The notes under the pieces were generated by a model. The model was given only the letters and a program-made list of their open reading frames with translations, made no database searches and was not told where the DNA came from. A stretch of 50,115 bases of DNA from Cyanobium sp. NIES-981 (lineage in GTDB: Bacteria; Cyanobacteriota; Cyanobacteriia; PCC-6307; Cyanobiaceae), in contig CAMDVN010000012.1 of assembly GCA_945877595.1 (NCBI GenBank), positions 1 to 50,115 of the forward strand, written 5' to 3'. Made by a program: the position numbers and the translations under genes. Each line of letters starts with the position of its first letter. Position 1 is the first letter of the stretch. Shown here piece by piece: positions 25,023 through 36,539 of this stretch.

Positions 25023-26180
25023 ATGGATCTCCTCTACGACACGCTCTTCAACGGCCTCGCAATCGGTTCAGTTTTGGTGCTGGCCGCCCTGGGCCTGGCG
25101 GTTGTGTTTGGCCTCATGGGGGTCATTAACATGGCCCATGGTGAGCTGATGATGCTCGGCGCCTACACCACATTTGTGGTGCAGAACTTGTTTAAAAATG
25201 GGCCGCTTGAAACGCTCTTTCCAGTTTATATCCTGGTGGCGATTCCGGCCGCTTTTGTTGTGAGTGGTCTGGCCGGTCTTTTGCTTGAAAAAACAGTGAT
25301 CCGGCGCCTGTATGGCAGGCCACTGGAAACCCTTTTGGCCACCTGGGGGGTGAGTTTGATTTTGCAGCAATTCGTGCGCTCGGTCAGCAGTGCTTTCGCG
25401 ATTGGCCTCGTCTTGGCCGTTGTGCTGGGTGTGCTGTTTCCCCGCCTTTCCCCGGCGAGCCTCTGGCGTCAGCGGTGGACTCCGCTGGTCGGAGTCGGGA
25501 GCTGGATTGTTTCGGGTCTCATCGGCATTGCTGTGGCCTCGCTGCTTGGCGGGGTGAGGGTGCTGGACCAACCCTGGTTCAGCGCCCGCAACATCGATGT
25601 CACAGCGCCGATCTGGCTGCGGGGATCCCTCGATCTCGGGGCGCTTAACATGCCCACAGCCCGACTATTTATTATTGCCCTCACGGCAGCTTCGCTCGCT
25701 GCTGTGATGTGGTTTCTGCAGAAAAGTGTCTGGGGGATTCGCATTCGAGCCGTAACCCAGAACCGTTCGATGAGCGATTGCCTTGGCATCCCCACTGAAA
25801 CGGTTGATGCGCTCACCTTCCTCGTGGGTTCCGGGCTGGCGGGTGTAGCCGGTGTAGCCGTGACCCTGCTGGGTTCGGTGGGCCCCAATCTGGGCGGTAA
25901 TTACATCGTCGACTGCTTCATGGTGGTGGTGCTGGGCGGCGTGGGCAAGCTGCTGGGCACTGTGGTGGCGGCGCTCGGAATCGGTGTGCTCAGCTACGTG
26001 ATTGGCTCCGGCTCGCTGCTGTTGGTCTGGCCGGCAATGCCGGCCGGGCTCAATGAACTGGTCACCTTCTTTGCCACCACGTCGATGGCCAAAGTGCTGG
26101 TTTTTGCCCTGATCGTGGTCTTTCTGCAGTTCAGGCCGGCCGGTCTGTTCCCGCCGAAGGGTCGCTTGGTGGAGGCTTAA
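25023..26180 (+). CDS. urtB: Urea ABC transporter permease UrtB
   Basis: LivH-type inner-membrane permease, 385 residues from ATG 25023 (FNGLAIGSVLVLAALGLAVVFGLMGVINMAHGE). It has many hydrophobic helices, with the cytoplasmic motif IRAVTQNRSMSDCLGIPT typical of UrtB. The C-terminus LQFRPAGLFPPKGR is the family end. A possible upstream start at 24987 would lie right against the terminator T-tract and adds nothing conserved. urtC begins three bases after its stop. Confidence 0.95.
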   Translation: MDLLYDTLFNGLAIGSVLVLAALGLAVVFGLMGVINMAHGELMMLGAYTTFVVQNLFKNGPLETLFPVYILVAIPAAFVVSGLAGLLLEKTVIRRLYGRPLETLLATWGVSLILQQFVRSVSSAFAIGLVLAVVLGVLFPRLSPASLWRQRWTPLVGVGSWIVSGLIGIAVASLLGGVRVLDQPWFSARNIDVTAPIWLRGSLDLGALNMPTARLFIIALTAASLAAVMWFLQKSVWGIRIRAVTQNRSMSDCLGIPTETVDALTFLVGSGLAGVAGVAVTLLGSVGPNLGGNYIVDCFMVVVLGGVGKLLGTVVAALGIGVLSYVIGSGSLLLVWPAMPAGLNELVTFFATTSMAKVLVFALIVVFLQFRPAGLFPPKGRLVEA

Positions 26181-26183
26181 TCG

Positions 26184-27338
26184 ATGCCAGTTTTGCGTGG
26201 GTGGAAGCGTTGGCTCCCCTGGCTTGTGGTGGTGGCCCTGGCCTTGATTCTGCCGGCTGTGCTGCCGCCCTTTCGCCTCAATTTGCTGGGCCGCTTTCTC
26301 TCCTTGGGAATCGTGGCTTTGGGCATTGACCTGATCTGGGGATTTACCGGTTTGCTGAGCCTGGGGCAGGGCATCTTCTTTGCCCTTGGTGGCTATGGCC
26401 TTGGGATGTATCTCCAGTTGAGGTCGTTGGCCCCGGGTGAACTGCCCGAATTCTTTGGGCTGTATGGGGTCAAAACCCTGCCGGCCTTCTGGCAGCCGTT
26501 CAATTCACCGCTGTTCACGATGTTGGCGATCTGGGTGATTCCTGCCCTGGTGGCCGGGGTGCTTGGTTACCTCGTCTTTCGCAATCGCATCAAGGGGGTT
26601 TATTTCTCGATCCTGACCCAGGCGGCTCTGCTGGTCTTTTTCAACTTCTTCAACGGCCAGCAGAAGTTGATCAATGGCACCAATGGTCTCAAGACCGACA
26701 CCGCGCGGATCTTCGGCGATTTGGTTGGCAGTGCCGCGATGCAACGCAATCTGTTTTGGCTCACCGTGGTGCTGGTGATCGCTTGCTGGTTGCTCTGCCG
26801 CTGGCTCACCCGCGGTCGCTTCGGCGACGCGCTGATTGCCATCCGTGATGATGAACCACGGCTGCGCTTCACCGGTTACAACCCCACGGCTTACAAGACC
26901 ATCGTCTTTGCCTTGGCTGGCGCCATGGCTGGAGTGAGTGGCGCCCTCTACACGGTGCAGTCAGGCATTGTGAGCCCACAGTTCATGGCGGTGCCCTTCT
27001 CGATCGAGATGGTGATCTGGGTGGCCGTTGGTGGGCGGGGCACCCTGATTGGGGCAGTGTTGGGGGCGGTGCTGATCAATTACGCCAAGAGCCTTGTGAG
27101 TGAGGCGTTGCCTGAAACCTGGCTGTTCATTCAAGGTGGACTATTCCTTCTGGTGGTCACGGCCTTGCCCGATGGTTTGGTGGGCTGGTGGACCGCCGGT
27201 GGCCCCCAACAGATCCTGGCGCTGATGGGCTCAACGCCGGTGGCCCCCACCTATCCGCAGCTGGATCTTGATCCAGGTGTGTTGGCCGAGAAGGAGCAGC
27301 TTCGATCCGTAGGTTCGCAGCCAGGAGGTGCTGAATGA
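26184..27338 (+). CDS. urtC: Urea ABC transporter permease UrtC
   Basis: LivM-type permease, 384 residues, many hydrophobic segments. GIDLIWGFTGLLSLGQGIFFALGGYGLGMYL (about residues 48-78) and AIRDDEPRLRFTGYNPTAYKTIVFALAGAMAGVSGALY are diagnostic. It overlaps urtD by four bases (ATGA). With UrtB it forms the membrane channel of the urea importer. Confidence 0.95.
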   Translation: MPVLRGWKRWLPWLVVVALALILPAVLPPFRLNLLGRFLSLGIVALGIDLIWGFTGLLSLGQGIFFALGGYGLGMYLQLRSLAPGELPEFFGLYGVKTLPAFWQPFNSPLFTMLAIWVIPALVAGVLGYLVFRNRIKGVYFSILTQAALLVFFNFFNGQQKLINGTNGLKTDTARIFGDLVGSAAMQRNLFWLTVVLVIACWLLCRWLTRGRFGDALIAIRDDEPRLRFTGYNPTAYKTIVFALAGAMAGVSGALYTVQSGIVSPQFMAVPFSIEMVIWVAVGGRGTLIGAVLGAVLINYAKSLVSEALPETWLFIQGGLFLLVVTALPDGLVGWWTAGGPQQILALMGSTPVAPTYPQLDLDPGVLAEKEQLRSVGSQPGGAE

Positions 27339-28126
27339 CCCGTTCAACAACCAGTTCTGGCAGTTCTGGCGCCACGCCTTTGCTTGAGCTGCGCGGTGTG
27401 AGCGTCAGCTTCGATGGCTTTTGGGCGCTCAATGACCTCAATTTGAGCTTGTCGCCAGGAGATCTGCGGGCTGTAATCGGCCCCAATGGGGCCGGCAAAA
27501 CCACCTTCCTCGATGTGATCACCGGCAAGGTGAAACCCACCAAGGGCGAGGTGTTGTTCCATGGCCGCTCACTGGTCGGTCGTGCTGAGCACAAGATCGC
27601 CAGGCTTGGCATTGGCCGCAAGTTCCAGACTCCCCGCGTTTATCAGAACCTCACAACCCGGCGCAATCTCGAATTGGCGGTGAGCAGTCGATCAGGGCCC
27701 TTTGAGCTCCTGTTTGGTCGGCTCGATGCGGAGGCACGGGACCGGGTGCAACACCTGCTGGGGGTTGTCGGCCTGGAACGCCATGCCGGCCAGAAGGCCG
27801 GCGGATTGTCCCACGGTCAGAAACAGTGGCTTGAAATCGCCATGCTGGTGGCCCAAGATCCCCAGCTCCTGCTGGTGGATGAGCCAGTGGCTGGCCTCAC
27901 CGACGAGGAGACCGAGCGCACAGCCGATTTACTCAGGGAGCTCTCGGGAGATCACACCGTCCTGGTGATTGAGCATGACATGGAGTTTGTGCGTGATCTT
28001 CAGTCTCCTGTCACGGTGTTGCATGAAGGACATGTCCTCTGTGAGGGGTCGATGGATCAAGTGCAGAGCGATCCCCGAGTGATTGAGGTGTATCTGGGCT
28101 CTGAAACTGAAGGGGAATTCAACTGA
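27335..28126 (+). CDS. urtD: Urea ABC transporter ATP-binding protein UrtD
   Basis: LivG-type ATPase, 263 residues. Walker A is GPNGAGKTT, the signature LSHGQKQWLEI is the UrtD-type variant, and Walker B is LLLVDEPVAGL. It begins inside the urtC stop, and its own stop shares one base with the urtE ATG (TGATG). Partner of UrtE in energising urea import. Confidence 0.96.
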   Translation: MTRSTTSSGSSGATPLLELRGVSVSFDGFWALNDLNLSLSPGDLRAVIGPNGAGKTTFLDVITGKVKPTKGEVLFHGRSLVGRAEHKIARLGIGRKFQTPRVYQNLTTRRNLELAVSSRSGPFELLFGRLDAEARDRVQHLLGVVGLERHAGQKAGGLSHGQKQWLEIAMLVAQDPQLLLVDEPVAGLTDEETERTADLLRELSGDHTVLVIEHDMEFVRDLQSPVTVLHEGHVLCEGSMDQVQSDPRVIEVYLGSETEGEFN

Positions 28127-28179
28127 TGCGTGAGGCAGAACCGATGAGGGAGGCAGAACCGATGAGCGAGGCAGAATTG
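28126..28179 (+). repeat. 18-bp tandem repeat, three copies, at the urtE start
   Basis: ATGCGTGAGGCAGAACCG at 28126, ATGAGGGAGGCAGAACCG at 28144 and ATGAGCGAGGCAGAATTG at 28162. Every copy carries an in-frame ATG, and the GAGG of one copy lies nine bases before the ATG of the next, forming repeated Shine-Dalgarno/start units. Confidence 0.95.
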
Positions 28180-28941
28180 TTGGGCAAGCCAGGGCTGGAC
28201 GGTAAGCCAGAGCTGATTCGTGATGTTGGGACGTCGACTGTCTTGCAGGTACGGGGCCTCAATGTCTATTACGGTGAAAGCCACATCCTTCGCGATGTGG
28301 ATCTAACCGTCAAGTCAGGTCAAATGGTGTGCCTGATCGGTCGCAATGGCGTCGGCAAGACCACACTTCTGAAAACCGTCATGGGCCTGCTGCGTCAGCG
28401 CATGGGTGAGGTGGAGCTGGCGGGCCGGGAGGTCTCAGGCCTCCCTCCCCATGGCAGGGCTCGCGGTGGGATCGGCTACGTGCCCCAGGGGAGGGAAATC
28501 ATTGCCCAGCTCACGGTGCGGGAAAATCTGCTGCTGGGTCTTGAAGCCCTACCGGGCGGGCTGAGCCGCAACCGACACATCGATCCGGTGGTGTTTGAGT
28601 TGTTCCCAATTTTGGAAACCTTCCTCAACCGTCGCGGGGGGGACCTCTCCGGGGGGCAGCAGCAACAGCTGGCCATCGCCCGGGCTCTGCTCGGCAAGCC
28701 CCGCCTGCTGCTGTTGGATGAGCCCACTGAAGGGATTCAGCCTTCCGTGGTGCTCGATATCGAGCGGGCCGTGCGGCGCATCATCCAAACCACCGGCATC
28801 AGCGTGCTGTTGGTGGAGCAGCACCTCCATTTTGTGCGTCAGGCTGACTGGTACTACGCGATGCAGAAGGGTGGCGTGGTGGCCAGCGGCCCCACCACCG
28901 AACTCAGCAAAGAGGTGGTCGATCGGTTCTTGAGTGTGTGA
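28126..28941 (+). CDS. urtE: Urea ABC transporter ATP-binding protein UrtE
   Basis: LivF-type ATPase, 271 residues from ATG 28126. Walker A is GRNGVGKTTLLKT, the signature is LSGGQQQQLAIARAL and Walker B is LLLLDEPTEGIQPSVV. The family core starts near residue 38 (VLQVRGLNVYYGESHILRDV). The first 35 residues are a strain-specific leader made of MREAEP repeats with three possible start codons, each after the first preceded by GAGG. Last gene of urtABCDE. Confidence 0.95.
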   Translation: MREAEPMREAEPMSEAELLGKPGLDGKPELIRDVGTSTVLQVRGLNVYYGESHILRDVDLTVKSGQMVCLIGRNGVGKTTLLKTVMGLLRQRMGEVELAGREVSGLPPHGRARGGIGYVPQGREIIAQLTVRENLLLGLEALPGGLSRNRHIDPVVFELFPILETFLNRRGGDLSGGQQQQLAIARALLGKPRLLLLDEPTEGIQPSVVLDIERAVRRIIQTTGISVLLVEQHLHFVRQADWYYAMQKGGVVASGPTTELSKEVVDRFLSV

Positions 28942-29010
28942 TTGCCCTGTTGCCAGACTTGTGGTTTGGCGGCTTTTTTGCTAGATGGTGGAGAAGATTG
29001 CTGTTTTGCA

Positions 29011-29502
29011 ATGCGTCCACTGGCTTCAATCCTGCTGACTTCCAGCCTGCTCACCTCTGGCCTGCTCACGGCCGTGGCCACGGGCTCGGTCAGCGCGGTG
29101 TCTGCGCAGACCTGCGAATTTCTGGCCCCAGTGGGTGGTGATGGTGTAACCAATATCGTCACCAAGACCATCGGTCCAGGCAATCCGTTTGGTCGTCCAA
29201 ACTGGAACACCGATTTCTTCGTTACCAAGCCTTACGCAAGCTACAAATTCTTCTTCACGGCGAATTCTTCGGTGAGCGCCACCTATCCCGTGGTCGGCTA
29301 TCTGAAGTTCAGTGATGGCACCAACATGGAGGTGATTAACGACCCCTCCTTCGCCCCGCCCATGGGCACCGGTCGCGAATGGGGTCCCTTCCCCACCTAC
29401 CCGGGCAAGCAGGTCGTTCAGCTCAATTTCAAGATCGGCGCCAGTGCTGATCAGGCCGCCACGGGGTTCACCTACCGAATCTCCACCCAGGGCTGCTTCT
29501 GA
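29011..29502 (+). CDS. Small secreted protein of unknown function
   Basis: 163 residues with a signal peptide (SILLTSSLLTSGLLTAVATGSVSAVSA, cleavage probably after residue 32). The mature part is beta-rich with two Cys (TCEFLAP near its start and QGCF at its end) that could form a disulfide. It contains NIVTKTIGPGNPFGRPNWNTDF and LKFSDGTNMEVIND. It resembles a hypothetical exported protein I recall from other picocyanobacteria, but I cannot assign a function. It lies 69 bp after urtE and is convergent with pabC. Confidence 0.7.
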   Translation: MRPLASILLTSSLLTSGLLTAVATGSVSAVSAQTCEFLAPVGGDGVTNIVTKTIGPGNPFGRPNWNTDFFVTKPYASYKFFFTANSSVSATYPVVGYLKFSDGTNMEVINDPSFAPPMGTGREWGPFPTYPGKQVVQLNFKIGASADQAATGFTYRISTQGCF

Positions 29503-29541
29503 GCTGGGGCTAGGGCTGTTGCTGGGCCAGGGCCGTGTTGA

Positions 29542-30390
29542 TCACCCTGGCTCTGACACTTCTGCCTGGGGCGATCCCAGCAGGGCTGCAAACAGCGCCC
29601 CACCATCAGCCAGCTGCGCCAAGGCTGTGGGGCCCAGCTGGCTGATCGGCCTGCAGCCCAGGCTATTGAGCAGTACGGCGCCGTCGCAGCTCAGCAGGGC
29701 TTCTGGCTCAAGGGGCGCTTCGCTTTCCTGGGCTAATCCCAGGTTGAGGGCACGTTGTCGCATGACTCCCGGGAGGCAGCCACTCGCCAGTGCTGGCGTG
29801 AGCCAGCGGCCGCCACAGTGCAACAGCAGGTTGGCGGCCGTGCCACAGCAGAGGCCGCCGGCGCTACTCATCAGCAGGGCATCGCCGGCGCCGGCCGCGA
29901 TGGCTTCGGATCGGGCGGCGATGGCCTGGCTGTAATCAAAGCGTTTGGCCTGGCTGAGCCGGCTGCTGGCATTGCGTCGTTCGTGGTGGCTCACGATCAC
30001 CGTCACCGGGCTGAGTAGCGGTGTCACGGGGCTGAGCTGCAGCCAGCAGCGCTCGCCCCCTGGTGCTGGCACGGTTAGGCCCCTGGCGCTGGCGCCGCGG
30101 CTCCAGTTGAGCCGCAGGGCGCCGGCGTTGATGCCGCTGCGGGTGATCGCCGCCTGGATCAGTGGTTCGACAACGCTGGCATCGGGTGGTGTCGGCAGGT
30201 GGAGCAAGGCGGCACTGCGCTGCCAGCGCTCGAGGTGGGCGTGGAGTAGCTGCGGCTGGCCATGGAGCACCAGCACGGTTTCGAACACACCATCGGCCAG
30301 CAGCAAGCCCCGCTCGCTCAGCGGCAGGGTGAGCTCGTCGGGATGGCCCCAGCGGCCTTCCAGCCAGGCGATCGCTTCTGGGTGACTCAT
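29542..30390 (-). CDS. pabC: Aminodeoxychorismate lyase-like class IV aminotransferase
   Basis: 282 residues of the PLP fold-type IV family. LPLSERGLLLADGVFETVLVLHGQPQLL (about residues 21-48) contains the usual RG...DGVFET start, the catalytic Lys is in SRLSQAKRFDYSQAI, and SSAGGLCCGTAANLLL matches the PLP-phosphate region. It converts aminodeoxychorismate to p-aminobenzoate for folate. It follows pabB by 16 bp. PabC is preferred over a branched-chain or D-amino acid aminotransferase because of that neighbour. Confidence 0.85.
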   Translation of the reverse strand: MSHPEAIAWLEGRWGHPDELTLPLSERGLLLADGVFETVLVLHGQPQLLHAHLERWQRSAALLHLPTPPDASVVEPLIQAAITRSGINAGALRLNWSRGASARGLTVPAPGGERCWLQLSPVTPLLSPVTVIVSHHERRNASSRLSQAKRFDYSQAIAARSEAIAAGAGDALLMSSAGGLCCGTAANLLLHCGGRWLTPALASGCLPGVMRQRALNLGLAQESEAPLEPEALLSCDGAVLLNSLGCRPISQLGPTALAQLADGGALFAALLGSPQAEVSEPG

Positions 30391-30406
30391 GCCGGGGCCT
30401 CCAGGC

Positions 30407-31795
30407 TCACGCCAGGGCCTCCAAGAGGGGTTGGATTTTCCAGCCCATTTCTTCGGCTTCGGCGGCGGGGTCCGAGTCGGCCACGATGCCGCCGCCGGCG
30501 TGGGCCCGCAGCACTCCGTTGGCCAGCAGCAGGGTGCGGATCAGGATGCTGCTGTCAAAGCGGCCATCGGCGCCCAGCCAGAACAGCGAGCCGCAATAGG
30601 CCCCCCGAGGCAATGGTTCGAGTTGACTCAGGCGCTGGCAGGCACGAATCTTGGGAGCGCCGCTGATCGAGCCGCCAGGCCAGCAGGCGCGCAGCAGCTC
30701 GGCCAGGCCCACGTCGTTGCGGCGTTGCCCCTGCACCACTGAGGTGAGGTGATGCACATGCCGGTAGCTCTCGAGACCCACCAACTGCGGCACCGTGATG
30801 CTGCCGAGCTCGCAGACCCGGCCCAGATCGTGGCGCAGCAGGTCCACGATCATCACGTTTTCGGCCCGGTCTTTGGGGCTGCTCACCAGCTCGGCGGCAG
30901 CGTCGGCATCGCGCTCCGGATCACTGTGGCGGGGGCGGGTGCCCTTGATGGGTCGGGTCTCCACCAGACCGGCTCCGTCCACCTGCAGAAAGCGCTCTGG
31001 CGAGGCTGAAAGCAGCGCTTCTCCGGCCGCGGGCCCGCTGCCGATCGCCAGGGCCCCAAACGGTGCGGGGCAGTGTTGGCGCAATTTGAGGTAAAGCGCC
31101 ACCAGGGCGAGGGGGTCTGCAACCTCGCTGCCGCTACCCGCGTTTGGGGGCCAAGGCTGCTCGCAGCAGGCGGTGAGGTTGGCCTGAAACAGATCGCCTG
31201 CGGCGATCCAGCGGCGGATCTGCTCCACCCCAGCAGCAAAGGCAGCCGGATCGCTGTGCCAGTGCCACTGCGCTGGATCCAGGGGTGGTGCCGGCGGCAG
31301 TGGTGCCGCGGTTGTGGGCAGCGGCTGCCAGGCCTGTTGCAGGGCCTCGGCCTGCTCGAGGGCCGCCTCGCTGGGCTGGCCTTCGGGGCCGGCCCGGCCG
31401 GCGGCAGGGGAAACGGTTTCGAGCTCCAGCCAGCAGCGGCGGCTGTGGTGGTCAAACACCAGCAGGGCTGGGTGCCGGGCCGCCCACAGCTGGGCCATGG
31501 CAGGCCTGCGCCAGTGGGGAGCCGGCTCCACCCAGGCGCCGGCCTCGTAGCTGAGCCAGCCCAGCCACTGGCCGCCTTGCTCGATCTGCTCGAGGGCTTC
31601 AAATGGATCCCAGGCCCCGGGCTCTCCCGGCAAACCGTGGCAGCAGAGCACCTGCAGCGGCCGCGCGCCGATGCGGCTGAAGCGGCCCAGGTTGGAACCG
31701 TCGCCATCGAGCCAGATCAGCCCCGCCGCGCCCCAGCGGCGGGCCAGGGCCACCGCCACGTCGGCCGGTTCACGCCAGGGCAGGGGCTGCTTCAC
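30407..31795 (-). CDS. pabB: Aminodeoxychorismate synthase component I
   Basis: Chorismate-binding enzyme of 462 residues. The conserved RPIKGTRPR, the [17 protein letters not shown] block, and [17 protein letters not shown] and [18 protein letters not shown] are all present. The PIKGT lysine marks PabB rather than TrpE. It makes 4-amino-4-deoxychorismate with a glutamine amidotransferase partner encoded elsewhere. It overlaps the queC stop by four bases and is followed by pabC. Confidence 0.93.
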   Translation of the reverse strand: MKQPLPWREPADVAVALARRWGAAGLIWLDGDGSNLGRFSRIGARPLQVLCCHGLPGEPGAWDPFEALEQIEQGGQWLGWLSYEAGAWVEPAPHWRRPAMAQLWAARHPALLVFDHHSRRCWLELETVSPAAGRAGPEGQPSEAALEQAEALQQAWQPLPTTAAPLPPAPPLDPAQWHWHSDPAAFAAGVEQIRRWIAAGDLFQANLTACCEQPWPPNAGSGSEVADPLALVALYLKLRQHCPAPFGALAIGSGPAAGEALLSASPERFLQVDGAGLVETRPIKGTRPRHSDPERDADAAAELVSSPKDRAENVMIVDLLRHDLGRVCELGSITVPQLVGLESYRHVHHLTSVVQGQRRNDVGLAELLRACWPGGSISGAPKIRACQRLSQLEPLPRGAYCGSLFWLGADGRFDSSILIRTLLLANGVLRAHAGGGIVADSDPAAEAEEMGWKIQPLLEALA

Positions 31796-32493
31796 CGGCT
31801 GGCGAGGTCGGGGCGGCCCACCTCGATCAAGGCCGCGTCGCGGATGCGGCAGCTATCGCAGATCCCGCAGGGCTGCTCGCCGCCGCTGTAGCAGCTCCAG
31901 GTGGTGGCGATCGGCACTTGAAGCCGCAGCGCCTCCCGCACGATTGCCGTTTTGCTCAGCATCACCAGCGGGGCCCAGAGGCGACTGCCCTGGCCTTCGC
32001 GCCCGGTTTTGCTGGCCAGATCAGCCAGGGTCTGGAAGGCTTCGAGGTAATCGGGGCGGCAATCGGGATAGCCCGAGTAGTCGATCGCATTGACCCCCAG
32101 CACCAGCCGGCTGGCGCCGCGGGCTTCAGCCAAGCTCAGCCCCAGGGCAATGAACACCGTGTTGCGACCGGGCACGTAGGTGGTGGGGATCACCCCCGCC
32201 TCCACACCGCCGCTGGGCACGGGGATCGTGGCATCGGTGAGGGCCGAGCCTCCCCAGGTCGCCAGGTTGACCGCCAGGGTGTGGTGCTCAGCCAGCCCCA
32301 GGGCCAGGGCGATGGCGTTGGCAGCTTCCAGTTCGCGGCGGTGGCGTTGGCCGTAGTCGAGCGACAGACCGATTACCCGGTAGCCCGCCTCAAGCGCCAG
32401 GGCGGCCGCGGTGGCCGAATCGAGCCCTCCTGAGAGCAGGGCAATGGCCGTGGGGTGGGGTTGTGGGGTGGGTCGTGGGGCGGTGGCGTTCAT
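31792..32493 (-). CDS. queC: 7-cyano-7-deazaguanine synthase QueC
   Basis: Converts 7-carboxy-7-deazaguanine to preQ0 with ATP and ammonia, in the queuosine pathway. 233 residues from ATG 32493. The PP-loop is [11 protein letters not shown], and the zinc-binding Cys set is [15 protein letters not shown] near the C-terminus. Its stop overlaps the pabB start by four bases. It is divergent from the ecotin gene, with about 70 bp between. QueE, the preceding step, is encoded just beyond ecotin. Confidence 0.95.
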   Translation of the reverse strand: MNATAPRPTPQPHPTAIALLSGGLDSATAAALALEAGYRVIGLSLDYGQRHRRELEAANAIALALGLAEHHTLAVNLATWGGSALTDATIPVPSGGVEAGVIPTTYVPGRNTVFIALGLSLAEARGASRLVLGVNAIDYSGYPDCRPDYLEAFQTLADLASKTGREGQGSRLWAPLVMLSKTAIVREALRLQVPIATTWSCYSGGEQPCGICDSCRIRDAALIEVGRPDLASR

Positions 32494-32565
32494 GCCAGAA
32501 GGGTGGCAGATCGACGACGTCACGGTCTGCTGGGGTCAAGATGCCTCCAGATCGATCGGTTTGGT

Positions 32566-33147
32566 GTGCGCCAGTTTCTTTTTGCTCCATCTGTTGCCAA
32601 GTTGAAGGCCTCAGCCTTGGCGGCCCTGTTGGCTGGCCCTGCCTGGCTGGCGCTGCCCGCGGGGGCGATCCCGCGGCTCGACCTCTCGGCCTACCCGGCC
32701 CCGGCGGCCGGCGAGCGGCGTTGGGTGATCCAGCTGCCCGGCGTGTTGCCGCCGACGTCAAACCCTGCGATCTCCCCCAACCCCCGCGACTGGCGGGTGC
32801 AGTTGATCGTGGGCCAAATGGCGCCGGTCGATTGCAACCAGACCAGTTTTCAGGCCCGGCTGCGCCCCCTGGCCGCGGACGCGGCGAGCTCGTCAGTGGC
32901 TGGGGCGGCGCCACGCAGCCTTGCGTTGGCGTTTCGGGTGGAGGCGGTCGGACCATTGGTTTCAACCCGGATGGCCTGCCCGGCGGGCGAGCCCAAACGC
33001 CAGGCCTTTGTGGCCCGGGCCGGCAAGCCCTTTGTGGTGCCCTACAACGCGAGTGTGCCGATCGTGGTCTACGCCCCCAAGCCCTTGGAGCTGCGCTGGC
33101 GGCTTTGGAAGGCTGAGCGCCAGGAGCAGCGCGCCATCGATTGGTGA
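32566..33147 (+). CDS. Ecotin-family serine protease inhibitor
   Basis: Secreted inhibitor of trypsin-fold proteases. After a signal peptide (KLKASALAALLAGPAWLALPAGA) the mature protein follows ecotin: RRWVIQLPG, VQLIVGQMAPVDCNQTSF (first disulfide Cys), VSTRMACPAG (reactive loop and second Cys) and PIVVYAPKPLELRWRLWKAE (dimer strand). The position of the E. coli P1 Met84 is Arg here, predicting trypsin-like targets. The start is uncertain: GTG 32566 gives a good signal peptide and TTG 32602 is another option. It sits between queC and queE without functional relation. Confidence 0.88.
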   Translation: MRQFLFAPSVAKLKASALAALLAGPAWLALPAGAIPRLDLSAYPAPAAGERRWVIQLPGVLPPTSNPAISPNPRDWRVQLIVGQMAPVDCNQTSFQARLRPLAADAASSSVAGAAPRSLALAFRVEAVGPLVSTRMACPAGEPKRQAFVARAGKPFVVPYNASVPIVVYAPKPLELRWRLWKAERQEQRAIDW

Positions 33148-33173
33148 GGCCTTGATGGCTCAGCTGGTGATCG

Positions 33174-35583
<2,410 letters not shown>

Positions 35584-35632
35584 TCAATCTACCGAGCCTG
35601 CCGCCAGGTTTTGACGCCGTGGGGCAGCCCCA

Positions 35633-36118
35633 TCAACCCTCCAGAAGGCTGCGGAGCATCCAGGCGGTCTTCTCGTGGATCTGCAGGCGTTGGGTGAGCA
35701 GATCGGCGCTGGGCTGGTCGTTGGCGTCGTCGGCCATGGTGAAGACACCGCGGATCGTGCGGGCCACGGCTTCGTGGCCGTCCACCAATTCGCGCACCAT
35801 CGCCATGGCCGCCGGCACGCCCTGGGCTTCGGTGATCGAGGCCAGAGCCAAATAGGTGCCACTGCCAAAGGGGGCCGGGCAACCCAGGCTGCGGATGCGT
35901 TCGGCGATCTCGTCAAGGGCCAGCCAAAGCTCGTTGTACTGCCCTTCAAACATCAGGTGCAGGCTGTTGAACATCGGCCCGGTCACGTTCCAGTGAAAGC
36001 CGTGGGTCTTGGCGTACAGCACCCAGGTGTCGGCCAGAACCCTGCCCAGGCCTTCGGCAATCTGCAGGCGCTGGGCTTCGGGGAGGCCAATGTTGATCTC
36101 AGGAGCGGAGTCGGCCAT
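35633..36118 (-). CDS. dps: Dps-family ferritin-like protein
   Basis: 161 residues, a four-helix mini-ferritin that oxidises and stores iron and protects DNA under stress. The inter-subunit ferroxidase residues are visible in HGFHWNVTGPMFNSLHLMFEGQYNELWLALDEIAERI (His, Asp and Glu in the expected spacing). No DNA-binding tail rich in Lys is present. It follows a Nif11-family gene after a 4-bp gap, and it lies 67 bp before pyrG on the same strand. Confidence 0.93.
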   Translation of the reverse strand: MADSAPEINIGLPEAQRLQIAEGLGRVLADTWVLYAKTHGFHWNVTGPMFNSLHLMFEGQYNELWLALDEIAERIRSLGCPAPFGSGTYLALASITEAQGVPAAMAMVRELVDGHEAVARTIRGVFTMADDANDQPSADLLTQRLQIHEKTAWMLRSLLEG

Positions 36119-36122
36119 GGGG

Positions 36123-36539
36123 TCAAGTCGGAGTGACTTCGTTGTATTCCCCTGGGGTGTTCATGGCTGTCGCTGCCGCCGCAGCTGAGACGTTTGTTGA
36201 TTGAGGTCGCCGTTTGGGGCTGTCGGCCCTGCCGTGGCCATCACACGCCCCTTTGGCGGTCAACCCAGTGGTGTCGGGTTGGGTTGCAGGGGGCCAGCAG
36301 GTTTGCCACCAATGGCGCCGGGGCCGTTGCAGCCTTGCCACCAGCTCGTACTCGGCGTCGCTGAGTTGCCAGGCAAAGGCACGGGATTCGTAGCGCAGCA
36401 GATCGCCGCAACACACCGGACAACCCAGCGCCTGGGCGAGGGCGGCGGCCTCGACCACCGTGCAACGGCTCAGGCGTCCCTGCAGCGCGGGGTCGGTGCG
36501 CACCTGCGCCAGGAACTGGTTCAATCCCTGCTGGCTCAT
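36123..36539 (-). CDS. Nif11-family protein
   Basis: 138 residues. The N-terminal 50 residues fit the Nif11 domain (MSQQGLNQFLAQVRTDPALQ, then VVEAAALAQALGCPVCCGDLLRY). There is no double-glycine motif after it. Instead come an aromatic stretch (RRHWWQTCWPP) and a polar tail ending EYNEVTPT, so it is not an obvious peptide precursor. It overlaps the alpha/beta hydrolase gene by four bases (ATGA) and ends 4 bp before dps, making a hydrolase-Nif11-dps string. Function unknown. Confidence 0.7.
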   Translation of the reverse strand: MSQQGLNQFLAQVRTDPALQGRLSRCTVVEAAALAQALGCPVCCGDLLRYESRAFAWQLSDAEYELVARLQRPRRHWWQTCWPPATQPDTTGLTAKGACDGHGRADSPKRRPQSTNVSAAAAATAMNTPGEYNEVTPT

